Shown here: piece after piece, positions 1 through 5,358 of the stretch
Layout of the letters: the number at the start of each line of letters is the position of its first letter
How positions within the stretch are numbered: the stretch's first letter is position 1
From: Desulfobacteraceae bacterium
Lineage (GTDB): Bacteria; Desulfobacterota; Desulfobacteria; Desulfobacterales; Desulfosalsimonadaceae
Direction: 5' to 3'
Assembly: GCA_003551985.1 (NCBI GenBank)
Contig: PUOB01000281.1
Span: 1-9,195, forward strand
Length of the DNA stretch: 9,195 nt
Made by a program: the position numbers and the translations under genes
The notes under the pieces: generated by a model
Told to the model about the DNA's origin: nothing
Database searches by the model: none
The model's input: the letters and a program-made list of their open reading frames with translations, nothing else

Positions 1-89
1 CATGGGTCAAAATTCTTGCCTTTGGCATTATTGTATTTATATTGGTGGAGTTGGAAAAAGCGTATTTATTGCGAAAAAGGGGCGGGTAG
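1..89 (+). CDS. C-terminal end of a membrane protein, possibly P-type cation ATPase (partial)
   Basis: The reading frame is open from base 3 to a TAG at 87-89 and its 5' part lies outside the window. The 28 visible residues form one hydrophobic segment (WVKILAFGIIVFILVELEK) followed by a basic tail (RKRGG). One transmembrane helix with a VELEK motif and an Arg/Lys-rich end resembles the last helix of HAD-superfamily cation-transporting P-type ATPases (calcium-pump type). Too little is visible to prove the family. The other two forward frames give no protein-like sequence. The stop is 45 bases before pgm, so the two could be co-transcribed. Confidence 0.5.
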   Translation, partial: WVKILAFGIIVFILVELEKAYLLRKRGG

Positions 90-98
90 GGTAATCGA

Positions 99-123
99 AA
101 CTTACAACCGACAACTTACAACC
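99..123 (+). repeat. Short direct repeat (2 x 11 bp) ahead of pgm
   Basis: AACTTACAACC occurs exactly at 99-109 and again at 113-123, a 14-base period, just before the pgm ribosome binding site. It could be chance, a remnant of a dispersed repeat or a small regulatory site. Nothing else in the sequence indicates a function. Confidence 0.45.
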
Positions 124-134
124 CGGAGACCACA

Positions 135-1781
135 ATGACCATACATGAACTGGCAGGAAAACACGCGCCGCCGGAAATGCTGATCAATGTCCCCCGTTTG
201 GTGGCGGCGTATTACCACAAGAAACCGGACCCGGAGGACCCGGCCCAGCAGGTGGCCTTCGGCACCTCGGGACACCGCGGCACATCCCATGACGGGAGTT
301 TCAACGAAGACCATATCACGGCGATATCCGCGGCCATAGTCGAATACCGGGTGGCTAACCAAATTGACGGCCCCCTTTTCATGGGCATGGACACCCATGC
401 GTTGTCCGAACCCGCCATGGCAACCGCCCTGGAGGTTTTTGCCGCCGCAGGCGTGACCGTGATGATTCAGGCGGGTTTCGGGTATACGCCCACGCCGGTG
501 ATTTCCCACGCGATACTGACTTACAATAAGGGCAGAAAACAAGGCCTTGCCGACGGTGTCGTGATCACACCGTCGCACAACCCGCCGGGGGACGGGGGGT
601 TCAAGTACAATCCGCCCCACGGGGGGCCGGCGGGTACGGATACAACCGATGCCATCGCAAAACGCGCCAATGAAACCCTTTCAAAAGGGTGCGGCGATGT
701 CGGGCGCATGCCTTATGAAAAGGCGTTGAAAGCGGGCACCACGAAGGAATACGATTATATTGCGGCTTATGTCGATGATCTGGACCGGGTGATCGACATG
801 GCGGCCATTGCAAAGGCGGGCCTCAAGCTGGGCGTGGACCCCATGGGCGGCGCCGGCGTTCACTACTGGGACCCCATTGCCCGCAAATACGGCATCTCCA
901 TAGAGGTGGTCAACAATATCGTGGATCCGACATTTGGTTTCATGCGCGTGGACAAGGACGGCAAGATCCGCATGGACTGCTCCTCCCGCTATGCCATGGA
1001 AGGGATGATCGCCCTCAGGGAGAACTTCGACATCGCTTTCGGCAACGACCCGGACGGGGACCGGCACGGCATTGTGACGCGGGGGGCGGGACTTTTGAAT
1101 CCCAACCATTACCTTTCAGCGGCCATTTGGTACCTGTTTCAAAACCGGCCCGGTTGGCCCTCGAATGCGGCCGTTGGAAAGACCCTGGTGTCCACGGCCA
1201 TGATCGATCGGGTGGCCGGCGCATTAAACCTCCCTCTGCGCGAGGTGCCGGTGGGATTCAAGTGGTTTGTCGACGGCCTGCTGGACGGCACATACGGTTT
1301 CGGGGGAGAGGAAAGCGCCGGTGCGTCTTTTCTGAGCAAGGACGGGAGCGTCTGGGCCACGGACAAGGACGGGATCATCATGAACCTGCTGGCGGCTGAA
1401 ATATGCGCCAAAACCGGCGGGGACCCGGCGGAAATGTACGCGCTGTTAGAAGACCGGTTCGGTTCGTGTGCCTACGAGCGGATGGACGCCCCGGCCGACC
1501 GCCGGCAAAAAGAGATACTCAAAAGCCTCTCGCCTGACGATATCAGGGCCGACACCCTGGCCGGCGAACCCATCACGGCAAAGCTCACCCGCGCCCCGGG
1601 CAACGATGCGCCGGTGGGGGGGATAAAAGTCGTTTCCGAAAACGGGTGGTTTGCCGCACGGCCCTCCGGAACCGAGGATATCTACAAGATATACGCGGAA
1701 AGCTTCAAGGGCCGCGACCACCTTGCGCAGATCCAGCAGGCGGCACAGGAGATTGTCGCCGCGGCATTCAAACGGTTATAG
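135..1781 (+). CDS. pgm: Alpha-D-glucose phosphate-specific phosphoglucomutase
   Basis: This cytosolic enzyme interconverts glucose 1-phosphate and glucose 6-phosphate, linking glycolysis with glycogen and cell-surface sugar synthesis. At 548 residues it matches the full length of the E. coli Pgm type (about 546). All four active-site loops of the alpha-D-phosphohexomutase superfamily are visible. The phosphoserine loop TPSHNPP has Ser147, which carries the transferred phosphate. The Mg2+ loop DPDGD is at 305-309, the sugar-specificity loop GEESAG at 391-396, and the C-terminal phosphate-binding loop RPSGTE at 509-514. The GEESAG form and the N-terminal AFGTSGHRG support glucose rather than mannose specificity. 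The ATG at 135 is preceded by GGAG at 125-128 with 6-base spacing. No frameshift or missing residue is seen. It appears to be a housekeeping gene unrelated to the redox locus downstream. Confidence 0.96.
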   Translation: MTIHELAGKHAPPEMLINVPRLVAAYYHKKPDPEDPAQQVAFGTSGHRGTSHDGSFNEDHITAISAAIVEYRVANQIDGPLFMGMDTHALSEPAMATALEVFAAAGVTVMIQAGFGYTPTPVISHAILTYNKGRKQGLADGVVITPSHNPPGDGGFKYNPPHGGPAGTDTTDAIAKRANETLSKGCGDVGRMPYEKALKAGTTKEYDYIAAYVDDLDRVIDMAAIAKAGLKLGVDPMGGAGVHYWDPIARKYGISIEVVNNIVDPTFGFMRVDKDGKIRMDCSSRYAMEGMIALRENFDIAFGNDPDGDRHGIVTRGAGLLNPNHYLSAAIWYLFQNRPGWPSNAAVGKTLVSTAMIDRVAGALNLPLREVPVGFKWFVDGLLDGTYGFGGEESAGASFLSKDGSVWATDKDGIIMNLLAAEICAKTGGDPAEMYALLEDRFGSCAYERMDAPADRRQKEILKSLSPDDIRADTLAGEPITAKLTRAPGNDAPVGGIKVVSENGWFAARPSGTEDIYKIYAESFKGRDHLAQIQQAAQEIVAAAFKRL

Positions 1782-1853
1782 GCAGCGGCCGGACAGTTTT
1801 TGGACGCATATGTGCAGTGCATCGATTTTTATAACGCTATCCGGGGCCTGTGA

Positions 1854-2984
1854 ATGGATTCTTCCGCACCATGGACAATCGTGCTGATCGACGATGAAAA
1901 GGACATCCGCGATGTTGTGCGCATAACCCTTGAAGATGCCGGATATATTGTTTACACCGCATCGGACGGCAAAATCGGGCTGGAAACAATTCGCGAGACA
2001 GGGCCTGAAATTGTCATAACCGACATCCGCATGCCGGTCATGGGGGGGCTTGCGGTCCTGGAGGCCGTAAAGCAGGAACTGCCCGAAACCGAGGTGATCA
2101 TTATCACCGCTTTTGCGGACATGGACCTGGCCATAAAAGCCCTGCAGCTCGATGCAAGCGACTTCGTGACCAAACCGCTCAATTCGGACGCCATTCACCT
2201 GGCGCTGAAACGCGCCATAGAGCGCTACACCTCCCGGAAAAAGAAGATTGAGGACCAGGCCCGGATACTTCAGCAGGACAAGATGATTTCCCTGGGCCGC
2301 CTTGCGGCGAGCGTGGTTCATGAAATCAACAACCCGCTGTCCGGTATCCTCAATTACGTGAGGCTCATGAAGCGGACGATGGAAAAGGGGAACATGGACA
2401 GTGCGCGGCTTGAAAAATATGCACGCTACCTTGACATCGTGGACCGCGAGATCAGCCGCTGCGCTCACATTACCGGAAACCTCCTGGCCTATACCCGAAA
2501 GTCGCCGCCGTCATTTGAAGCCGTATCCGTGAAGGACCTGCTGGATCGATGCATCGTGCTTTGCGCCCATAAGCTCGAGCTCCAGAAAATCGAGATCCAT
2601 ACGGCGATTCCAGCACAATTGCCGGAGGTCCGCGGGGACTTCAACCAGCTCCAGCAGTGTGTGCTCAACCTCATCTTCAATGCCATCGATGCAATGCCAA
2701 TGGGGGGGCGTTTGACCCTGACAGCGGGGTTCGACCCACCGTCCGCCATGATGTTTCTGGATGTCGCGGATACCGGGCCGGGGATCCGGGATGCGGAACT
2801 GCCGCACATTTTCGATCCGTTTTACACGACCAAGGAGAAAGGCTACGGGGTGGGGTTGGGATTGTCTACGGTAAAGGAAATCATGCAGCGCCACGGCGGC
2901 GATACCCGGGTGCAGGCCACCAATGAAAACGGGAGCGTTTTTCGGTTGACGCTGCCGGTCAGTTTTCCACCACATCACGATTGA
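1854..2984 (+). CDS. Soluble REC-HisKA-HATPase sensor histidine kinase
   Basis: This is a 376-residue cytoplasmic two-component protein with the receiver first. Residues 8-125 are a complete REC domain: acidic pair Asp13/Asp14, phospho-acceptor Asp57 in TDIRMP, Thr85, and the Lys107-Pro108 pair. A helical, charged linker (about 112-145) leads to the HisKA dimerisation domain with phospho-His156 in VVHEINNPLSG. The C-terminal HATPase_c domain has the N box around Asn276, G1 (DTGPGI, 306-311) and a glycine-rich G2 (GYGVGLGLS, 330-338). There is no transmembrane segment, PAS or other sensor, so its input is probably phosphorylation of its own REC domain by another kinase. It lies 72 bases after pgm with only a weak ribosome site (GGGG near 1843). 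Its partners are not in the window: the neighbouring activator has PAS rather than REC. The stop codon overlaps the first bases of repeat element A. Confidence 0.93.
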   Translation: MDSSAPWTIVLIDDEKDIRDVVRITLEDAGYIVYTASDGKIGLETIRETGPEIVITDIRMPVMGGLAVLEAVKQELPETEVIIITAFADMDLAIKALQLDASDFVTKPLNSDAIHLALKRAIERYTSRKKKIEDQARILQQDKMISLGRLAASVVHEINNPLSGILNYVRLMKRTMEKGNMDSARLEKYARYLDIVDREISRCAHITGNLLAYTRKSPPSFEAVSVKDLLDRCIVLCAHKLELQKIEIHTAIPAQLPEVRGDFNQLQQCVLNLIFNAIDAMPMGGRLTLTAGFDPPSAMMFLDVADTGPGIRDAELPHIFDPFYTTKEKGYGVGLGLSTVKEIMQRHGGDTRVQATNENGSVFRLTLPVSFPPHHD

Positions 2985-3109
2985 CGACTTCGTAAAAAGT
3001 CCAATATCTGCGTTACGCGCGATTTCCGAAGAAATTCATCACGCCTTGGCGTGACTCAATTCTTCGAAAATCGCGCAAGCCTTGATCTTGGACTTTTTAC
3101 AAAGTCGTC
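2983..3109. terminator. Possible bidirectional terminator within element A
   Basis: The ~127-bp inverted repeat lies exactly between two convergent genes, the kinase ending at 2984 and the activator ending at 3097. It would fold into a long stem in either transcript, and both outer arms carry runs of five T or A (GACTTTTTAC and GTAAAAAG). That position suits transcription termination from both sides, but the U-runs are short and interrupted and the stem has mismatches. The terminator role is inference. Confidence 0.35.
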
Positions 3110-3136
3110 CGGTCGCGACTTTTTACGAGACTATCA
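2983..3136 (+). repeat. Long hairpin repeat element A (same family as element B)
   Basis: Positions 2983-3109 form an imperfect inverted repeat. The left arm starts GACGACTTCGTAAAAAGTCC; the reverse complement of the right arm starts GACGACTTTGTAAAAAGTCC. The two stay alignable through to a perfect 16-bp palindrome at the apex (TCACGCCTTGGCGTGA, 3039-3054). After a 5-base gap comes a 22-base tail (3115-3136, containing GACTTTTTACGAGACTATC). The same hairpin core and identical tail recur at 5181-5341 in the same orientation. There is no internal ORF, so it is MITE-like or REP-like and non-autonomous. It starts inside the kinase stop codon and covers the 3' end of the convergent activator gene. 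Confidence 0.85.
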
Positions 3137-4506
3137 CGATTGACGGATATGCCGTAGCGTTTGATCCGGTTCCAGACCGTCACCCGGGAGACCCCTAAAA
3201 TCTCCGCAGCCCTGGACTGGTTGCCCCCGGCGTTCCTGAGTGCGTCGATCAATTGCTGTTTTTTGCTTTCGTCCCGGTTTACGGCGGTTATTTTTGGAGG
3301 GTCGTTTTTTTGTGCCCTGCCGTGAATAATGTCGGGGGGGAGGTGTTCCGGCCGGATCAGTTTTTCATCGCAGGTGACAAACCCGTATTCAAAAGCGCTT
3401 TTCAATTCCCGCACATTGCCCGGCCAGGAATGGTTGACAAGGACTTCCATCGCCGCATTGGAAATGCCTTCTACGGGCTTGTTGCTTTTTAAGCGGTTGC
3501 GCTGGAAAAAAGCATCCGCGAGCAGGGATATGTCCCCGCCCCGGTCCCTCAATGGCGGCACCCATATGGGAATCACATTGATCCGGTAGAACAGGTCGTC
3601 CCTGAACACGCCGTCCGCCATGAGCTTCTGAAGGTCCCGGTTGGTGGCGGTGATAATCCGCACATTGATCCTCACTTCACGGTTGTCCCCCACGCGTTCG
3701 ATCACCTGGTCTTCAAGCACCCGCAGGAGCTTGACCTGTGTGGACAGGGGCAGGTCACCGATTTCGTCCAGGAAAATGGTGCCGTTTTTCGCGGCTTCAA
3801 ACCGGCCCATGCGGTCCTGGAGGGCGCCTGTAAACGCCCCTTTCCGGTGCCCGAAAAGCTCGCTTTCCAGGAGGGATTCGTTTAATGCGGCGCAATTCAC
3901 TTTTACGTAAGGATTTTCATTGCGGCTGCTGATGTCGTGGATTGCCCGGGCGACCAGTTCCTTGCCGGTCCCGCTGTCGCCGAAAATAATCACGGGTGCG
4001 TCGGACCGGGCAGCATTGTCAATCAGGTCGTACACCTGCTGCATGGGCAGGGAATTGCCCAGAAGGCCGTGAAAGCCGTTTTCCGAGCACAACTCGCTGC
4101 GAAGGGCGCTGATCTGCGTTTCCTTTTCAGCCAACTCGGAGATGTCGGTCAGGGTTTCCACCGCGCCAATGACATTATTGTCGCCGTCCCTCAAAATGGA
4201 CGCATTTTTTAAGACCGGGATCATTTCCCGGTTTTTCGTCTGTATCACCGCTTCGCGCATTTCGAGAAAACCTTTTTTAAACAGGTGGCACCAGTGTTCG
4301 CCGTTTCTGTCCAGCACCACTTCGCAAATGTCGCAGTTGAGCGTGGTGCAGGGCTTTCCAAGGAGCTCGTCCCTGTTGTAGCCGGTAATATCGGACATGG
4401 CGCGGTTGACGGAAACGATCACCCCTCGCTTGTCTACAATCATGACCCCGTCCTTGATGGTATCCACCACGGTTTTCCAGTATATGTTCAGGTCCTTTTC
4501 GTGCAT
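3097..4506 (-). CDS. Sigma-54-dependent activator: Cys-rich PAS, AAA+, Fis-type HTH
   Basis: This is a cytoplasmic enhancer-binding protein that uses ATP to open sigma-54 promoters; from the ATG at 4506 it has 469 residues. The PAS domain (about 6-122) contains Cys53, Cys58, Cys61 and Cys73 ([10 protein letters not shown] and HWCHLF), a plausible metal, Fe-S or thiol redox sensor. The AAA+ domain (about 146-380) has Walker A GDSGTGKE (176-183), the sigma-54-contacting GAFTGA loop (223-228) and Walker B GTIFLDEI (242-249). A Fis-type helix-turn-helix follows at about 415-450 ([20 protein letters not shown]). AAGGA (4513-4517) lies 6 bases before this ATG but directly abuts the alternative TTG at 4512, so ATG is chosen. 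The last residues (about [11 protein letters not shown]) and the stop are encoded by repeat element A. It is divergent from the tusA-like-hdrA-mvhD unit, whose promoter is sigma-54 type, so that unit is its likely target. Confidence 0.95.
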   Translation of the reverse strand: MHEKDLNIYWKTVVDTIKDGVMIVDKRGVIVSVNRAMSDITGYNRDELLGKPCTTLNCDICEVVLDRNGEHWCHLFKKGFLEMREAVIQTKNREMIPVLKNASILRDGDNNVIGAVETLTDISELAEKETQISALRSELCSENGFHGLLGNSLPMQQVYDLIDNAARSDAPVIIFGDSGTGKELVARAIHDISSRNENPYVKVNCAALNESLLESELFGHRKGAFTGALQDRMGRFEAAKNGTIFLDEIGDLPLSTQVKLLRVLEDQVIERVGDNREVRINVRIITATNRDLQKLMADGVFRDDLFYRINVIPIWVPPLRDRGGDISLLADAFFQRNRLKSNKPVEGISNAAMEVLVNHSWPGNVRELKSAFEYGFVTCDEKLIRPEHLPPDIIHGRAQKNDPPKITAVNRDESKKQQLIDALRNAGGNQSRAAEILGVSRVTVWNRIKRYGISVNRDSLVKSRDRTTL

Positions 4507-4512
4507 GGTCAA

Positions 4513-4517
4513 TCCTT
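4513..4517 (-). promoter_or_regulatory. Ribosome binding site deciding the activator start
   Basis: On the minus strand AAGGA is followed by TTGACC and then ATG. The spacing is 6 bases to the ATG (4506) and zero to the in-frame TTG (4512), so the ATG is the better start even though the frame extends two codons further. Confidence 0.7.
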
Positions 4518-4583
4518 GTCAATAAGCGCCTGGTAAAAAAAATGCCGGTTAGTGGGCTGCCTGTCCGGCCGCCCTCACAGCCC

Positions 4584-4608
4584 CGGGCGAATGGTTATTC
4601 GCCCCTAC
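4584..4608 (-). repeat. 25-bp GGGCGAA hairpin repeat, copy 1 (inverted, diverged loop)
   Basis: Read on the minus strand this copy is GTAGGGGCGAATAACC followed by ATTCGCCCG. It has the same length and ends as the copies at 4628 and 4684 but a different centre. GGGCGAAT pairs with ATTCGCCC, so the stem is kept while the loop differs, which suggests the hairpin rather than the primary sequence is conserved. Confidence 0.75.
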
Positions 4609-4627
4609 GAAAGAACAGCCAAGGGGT

Positions 4628-4652
4628 GTAGGGGCGAAAAATCTTTCGCCCG
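4628..4652 (+). repeat. 25-bp GGGCGAA hairpin repeat, copy 2
   Basis: The copy contains GGGCGAAAAATCTTTCGCC and is identical over 25 bases to positions 4684-4708. GGGCGAAA pairs with TTTCGCCC, giving an 8-bp stem and a short loop. It has no coding content and resembles REP or MITE-type intergenic palindromes. Confidence 0.85.
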
Positions 4653-4683
4653 CATAATCCCGCATAAGCCAATGTTCATTGCC

Positions 4684-4708
4684 GTAGGGGCGAAAAATCT
4701 TTCGCCCG
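4684..4708 (+). repeat. 25-bp GGGCGAA hairpin repeat, copy 3
   Basis: This copy is base-for-base identical to copy 2, 56 bases further along and in the same orientation. It ends 10 bases before the first TGTTAAA inverted repeat, so it borders the presumed enhancer region. Confidence 0.85.
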
Positions 4709-4717
4709 AACCGGTTG

Positions 4718-4767
4718 TGTTAAAAATTTAACAATTGTTTAGTGTTAAGATTAAACAATTTAACACT
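4718..4767. promoter_or_regulatory. Cluster of TGTTAA-type inverted repeats, candidate enhancer (UAS)
   Basis: Three overlapping dyads are visible. The first is TGTTAAA-AA-TTTAACA (4718-4733). The second is TTGTTTA (4735-4741) paired with TAAACAA (4752-4758). The third is AGTGTTAA (4741-4748) paired with TTAACACT (4760-4767). They share the half-site TGTTAA or a near variant and sit in an AT-rich block. The cluster lies about 90-140 bases upstream of the -12 element at 4856, the usual distance for dimeric sigma-54 activator sites. The divergent Fis-type HTH protein is the natural candidate binder, but that assignment is inference. Confidence 0.6.
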
Positions 4768-4842
4768 CATATGCAACAAAAATCGGCCTTAAAACCGGGC
4801 TCAACACGATAAAAGCGCCCAAAATACGACCTTGCCCGTCGG

Positions 4843-4858
4843 TGGCACCCAATTTGCA
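4843..4858 (+). promoter_or_regulatory. Sigma-54 (-24/-12) promoter
   Basis: TGGCAC-CCAAT-TTGCA matches the sigma-54 consensus TGGCAC-N5-TTGCW at every fixed position, with the required GG-N10-GC spacing (GG 4844-4845, GC 4856-4857). Transcription would start around 4868-4870, reading rightward into the TusA-like gene, hdrA and mvhD. The gene for a sigma-54 activator is divergent next to it and inverted repeats lie upstream. In-frame start codons at 4832 and 4859 fall before or at the predicted transcript start, which rules them out as starts for this transcript. Confidence 0.85.
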
Positions 4859-4861
4859 ATG

Positions 4862-4890
4862 ACAATATGCAGAAAACAATATGCAGAAAA
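4862..4890 (+). repeat. Tandem 14-bp duplication at the predicted transcription start
   Basis: CAATATGCAGAAAA is present at 4863-4876 and again immediately at 4877-4890; the shared A at 4862 extends the repeat to 29 bases. The first copy spans the transcription start predicted from the sigma-54 promoter. It may be a recent slippage duplication or a functional part of the leader. Confidence 0.7.
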
Positions 4891-4927
4891 GTGGCAAACC
4901 GAATTACATGGAAGACACTTGTTAAGG

Positions 4928-5182
4928 ATGAATGCGTTGAATCGGAAAGCGGATCACACACTCGACCTGAGGGGTTTTATTTTACCGATTGCCCTGTTGA
5001 AGGTCAGCCAGGTATTTCGCGAGATGCTGCCGGAGCAGACGCTTGAAATCCTCTGTCATGATTCAGAAACGCAAGACGACCTGTTGAAAATTCTGCCCTC
5101 ATATTCCTGTGAATTGATATCGGCGGAGGAGGCTGGAAATGGTGGTATGTTCAAATTTCAAATGAAGAAAAAAAAAATTTGA
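4928..5182 (+). CDS. TusA/SirA-fold protein lacking the catalytic cysteine
   Basis: From ATG 4928 the product is 84 residues, the usual size of TusA (about 81). It follows the TusA pattern: a first strand ending LDLRG, a helix (ALLKVSQVFREM), PEQTLEILCHDSETQDDLLKIL in place of PGETLLIIADDPATTRDI, and a last strand (MFKFQMKK). TusA proteins carry persulfide on the Cys of a CPxP motif; here the matching segment is LPIA (Leu19-Pro20), so ordinary sulfur relay is not expected. Another Cys lies in the EILCHD strand. AAGG touches ATG 4928, so TTG 4937, 8 bases after AAGGA, is a possible alternative start. The gene is first behind the sigma-54 promoter and precedes hdrA, suggesting a partner or regulator of the HdrA complex. 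A run of ten A (5168-5177) lies just before the stop. Confidence 0.75.
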   Translation: MNALNRKADHTLDLRGFILPIALLKVSQVFREMLPEQTLEILCHDSETQDDLLKILPSYSCELISAEEAGNGGMFKFQMKKKKI

Positions 5183-5341
5183 CGGCAAAGTAAAATGTCC
5201 AATATCTGCGTTACGCGCAAACCCTCAGAATTTTATCACGCCTTGGCGTGACTGCATTCTTCGGGATTGCGCAAGCCTTGATCTTGTCACGCCTTGGCGT
5301 GATTACTTTGCCGTCCAAAGCGACTTTTTACGAGACTATCA
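5181..5341 (+). repeat. Long hairpin repeat element B (same family as element A)
   Basis: Positions 5181-5315 are bounded by a perfect 13-bp inverted repeat, GACGGCAAAGTAA (5181-5193) and TTACTTTGCCGTC (5303-5315). Inside it shares with element A the stretches TCCAATATCTGCGTTACGCG, ATCACGCCTTGGCGTGACT and GCGCAAGCCTTGATCTTG. A second copy of the apex palindrome TCACGCCTTGGCGTGA lies in the right arm (5287-5302, first at 5236-5251). A 22-base tail (5320-5341) identical to that of element A follows. Like element A, it begins inside the stop codon of the upstream gene. It ends 6 bases before the hdrA ribosome site. Confidence 0.85.
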
Positions 5342-5346
5342 ATTTT

Positions 5347-5353
5347 AAGGAAG
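5347..5353 (+). promoter_or_regulatory. Ribosome binding site deciding the hdrA start
   Basis: AAGGAAG lies 5 bases before the ATG at 5359. The in-frame ATG at 5248 has no such site, and the 37 residues it would add are translated from repeat element B, so 5359 is the correct start. Confidence 0.8.
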
Positions 5354-5358
5354 CGGAA

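Larger units (their letters stand above)
4507..4927. other. Gene-free divergent regulatory spacer
   Basis: I see no credible gene in these ~420 bases between the activator and the TusA-like gene. From left to right they hold the activator's short leader, three copies of a 25-bp hairpin repeat, an AT-rich block with several inverted repeats, a sigma-54 promoter, a 14-bp tandem duplication and the TusA-like leader. No convincing sigma-70 promoter for the activator could be picked out by eye. A five-codon mini-ORF (4908-4925, MEDTC) ends just before the TusA-like start; it has no clear ribosome site and may be accidental. Confidence 0.75.

Noticed and set aside
1776..2468. 230-codon open frame on the minus strand opposite the histidine kinase
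   Set aside because: Overlaps the REC and HisKA coding region, whose motifs are intact on the plus strand; the antisense translation has no domain signature.
4584..4708. CRISPR array
   Set aside because: Only three short units, one inverted, with unequal gaps and no cas genes; they fit REP/MITE-type hairpins instead.
4832..4927. In-frame upstream starts (TTG 4832, ATG 4859) for the TusA-like gene
   Set aside because: Both lie before the transcript start predicted from the sigma-54 promoter, and the added residues show no similarity to TusA.
5296..5311. Second sigma-54-like promoter (TTGGCGT ... TTTGCC) inside element B
   Set aside because: GG to GC spacing is 12 bases rather than the strict 10, and the sequence is part of the hairpin palindrome.
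5248..5358. In-frame upstream ATG that would lengthen HdrA by 37 residues
   Set aside because: The extension is translated repeat element B, has no ribosome site, and HdrA proteins begin near the GCYVCHCG motif, matching ATG 5359.
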